NCBI GenBank assembly: GCA_037976565.1
Contig: CP137684.1
Coordinates: 19,158,259-19,222,258, forward strand
Length of the DNA: 64,000 nt
Source: Mesocentrotus franciscanus
Taxonomy: Eukaryota; Echinodermata; Echinoidea; Camarodonta; Strongylocentrotidae
Direction of reading: 5' to 3'
Below are positions 63,632 through 64,000 of the stretch, piece by piece. Within the stretch, counting starts at the first letter, position 1. Each line of letters opens with the position of its first letter. The notes beneath the pieces are model-generated. The model saw only the letters and a list, made by a program, of their open reading frames with translations. It was not told the DNA's origin and ran no database searches. The position numbers were made by a program, and so were the translations under genes.

Positions 63632-64000
63632 GTAAGACTGCAACTATTATTCTTGCCATTTTCAAATAATTTGTGTTGGCAGTTCTGAATGGGGGAAAGG
63701 CAGAGACCCAGAGATCTAAAAGGAGAAAGAGAAGAGGAGGAGGAGGAAAAGAGGTACGGATGATGAGAGATAGAAAGGGAGAGGGAGAAAATGTTGACGA
63801 TAATGATGATAAAGATTATGATGATGACGACAGAGGGGAGAGAGAGACACACACATCTGTAGTTCATATTTGAGCTTCAAGTTTTATAGCCAAATTGGGT
63901 TTTATTCCTTTGAAACCATTTGTTTCCTTCAAATTTGCCATTTTTATTTCCCGACTTTTTAAACAAATTGATTATTATGTATTTGATTTTCAAGCAATTT
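63632..64000 (+). other. Intron 19, cut by the window edge
   Basis: A purine-rich stretch (AGAGGAGGAGGAGG) lies at 63720-63860, followed by AT-rich DNA. No exon seen before the end. Confidence 0.45.

Overview
The window is animal genomic DNA, most likely from an echinoderm and probably a sea urchin. It has phase-consistent GT-AG introns, very dense mobile-element debris, and a spliced gene whose first coding exon encodes a 2A-like leader ending in GDVETNPGP. That leader type is known from sea-urchin NLR proteins. There is no bacterial-style gene layout, rRNA gene or CRISPR array.

One host gene runs on the + strand from about 11.6 kb and leaves the window at 64 kb. I could join 19 coding exons with every donor, acceptor and codon phase consistent (2,628 nt, 876 codons, 3' end outside the window). 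The predicted protein is: 2A/signal-like leader; Death-fold domain; ZU5; UPA-like region; Roc GTPase (P-loop GQERVGKT, DFAGH, THRD); an insert between P-loop and DFAGH that carries a tandemly duplicated two-exon module; and the start of COR. I read it as a ROCO-family signalling or immune adaptor. The leader may give both a secretory-pathway form and a cytosolic form.

The rest is transposon landscape. 0-3.1 kb: an APE-type LINE (- strand) broken by a TA-flanked MITE and a foldback element. 6-10.4 kb: a three-level nest (rolling-circle-like element inside a LINE inside a hAT-like MITE). 12-19 kb (intron 2): hairpin-ended repeats with DR1-like GGTCAAAGGTCA motifs, tRNA-derived SINEs and a Gypsy pol relic. 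20-21.7 kb: a 1.19 kb TIR element with a neighbouring empty site. 26.3-27.6 kb: a composite foldback. 27.8-28.9 kb: a ~153-bp tandem array with DR1 motifs. 29-30.5 kb: Gypsy protease and LINE relics. 34-34.8 kb: a foldback element. 38-45.6 kb: a tandem duplication carrying exons 10-13, split by an RLE-type LINE and a hAT MITE. 47-52 kb: nested MITEs, a SINE, a LINE and a second rolling-circle-like copy that starts 13 bp after exon 16. 54.5-61.3 kb: a LINE split by a 5.3 kb DIRS-like retrotransposon with inverted terminal repeats and an internal complementary region. 61.3-61.8 kb: SINEs.

All domain and element names come from reading motifs by eye. No searches were run.
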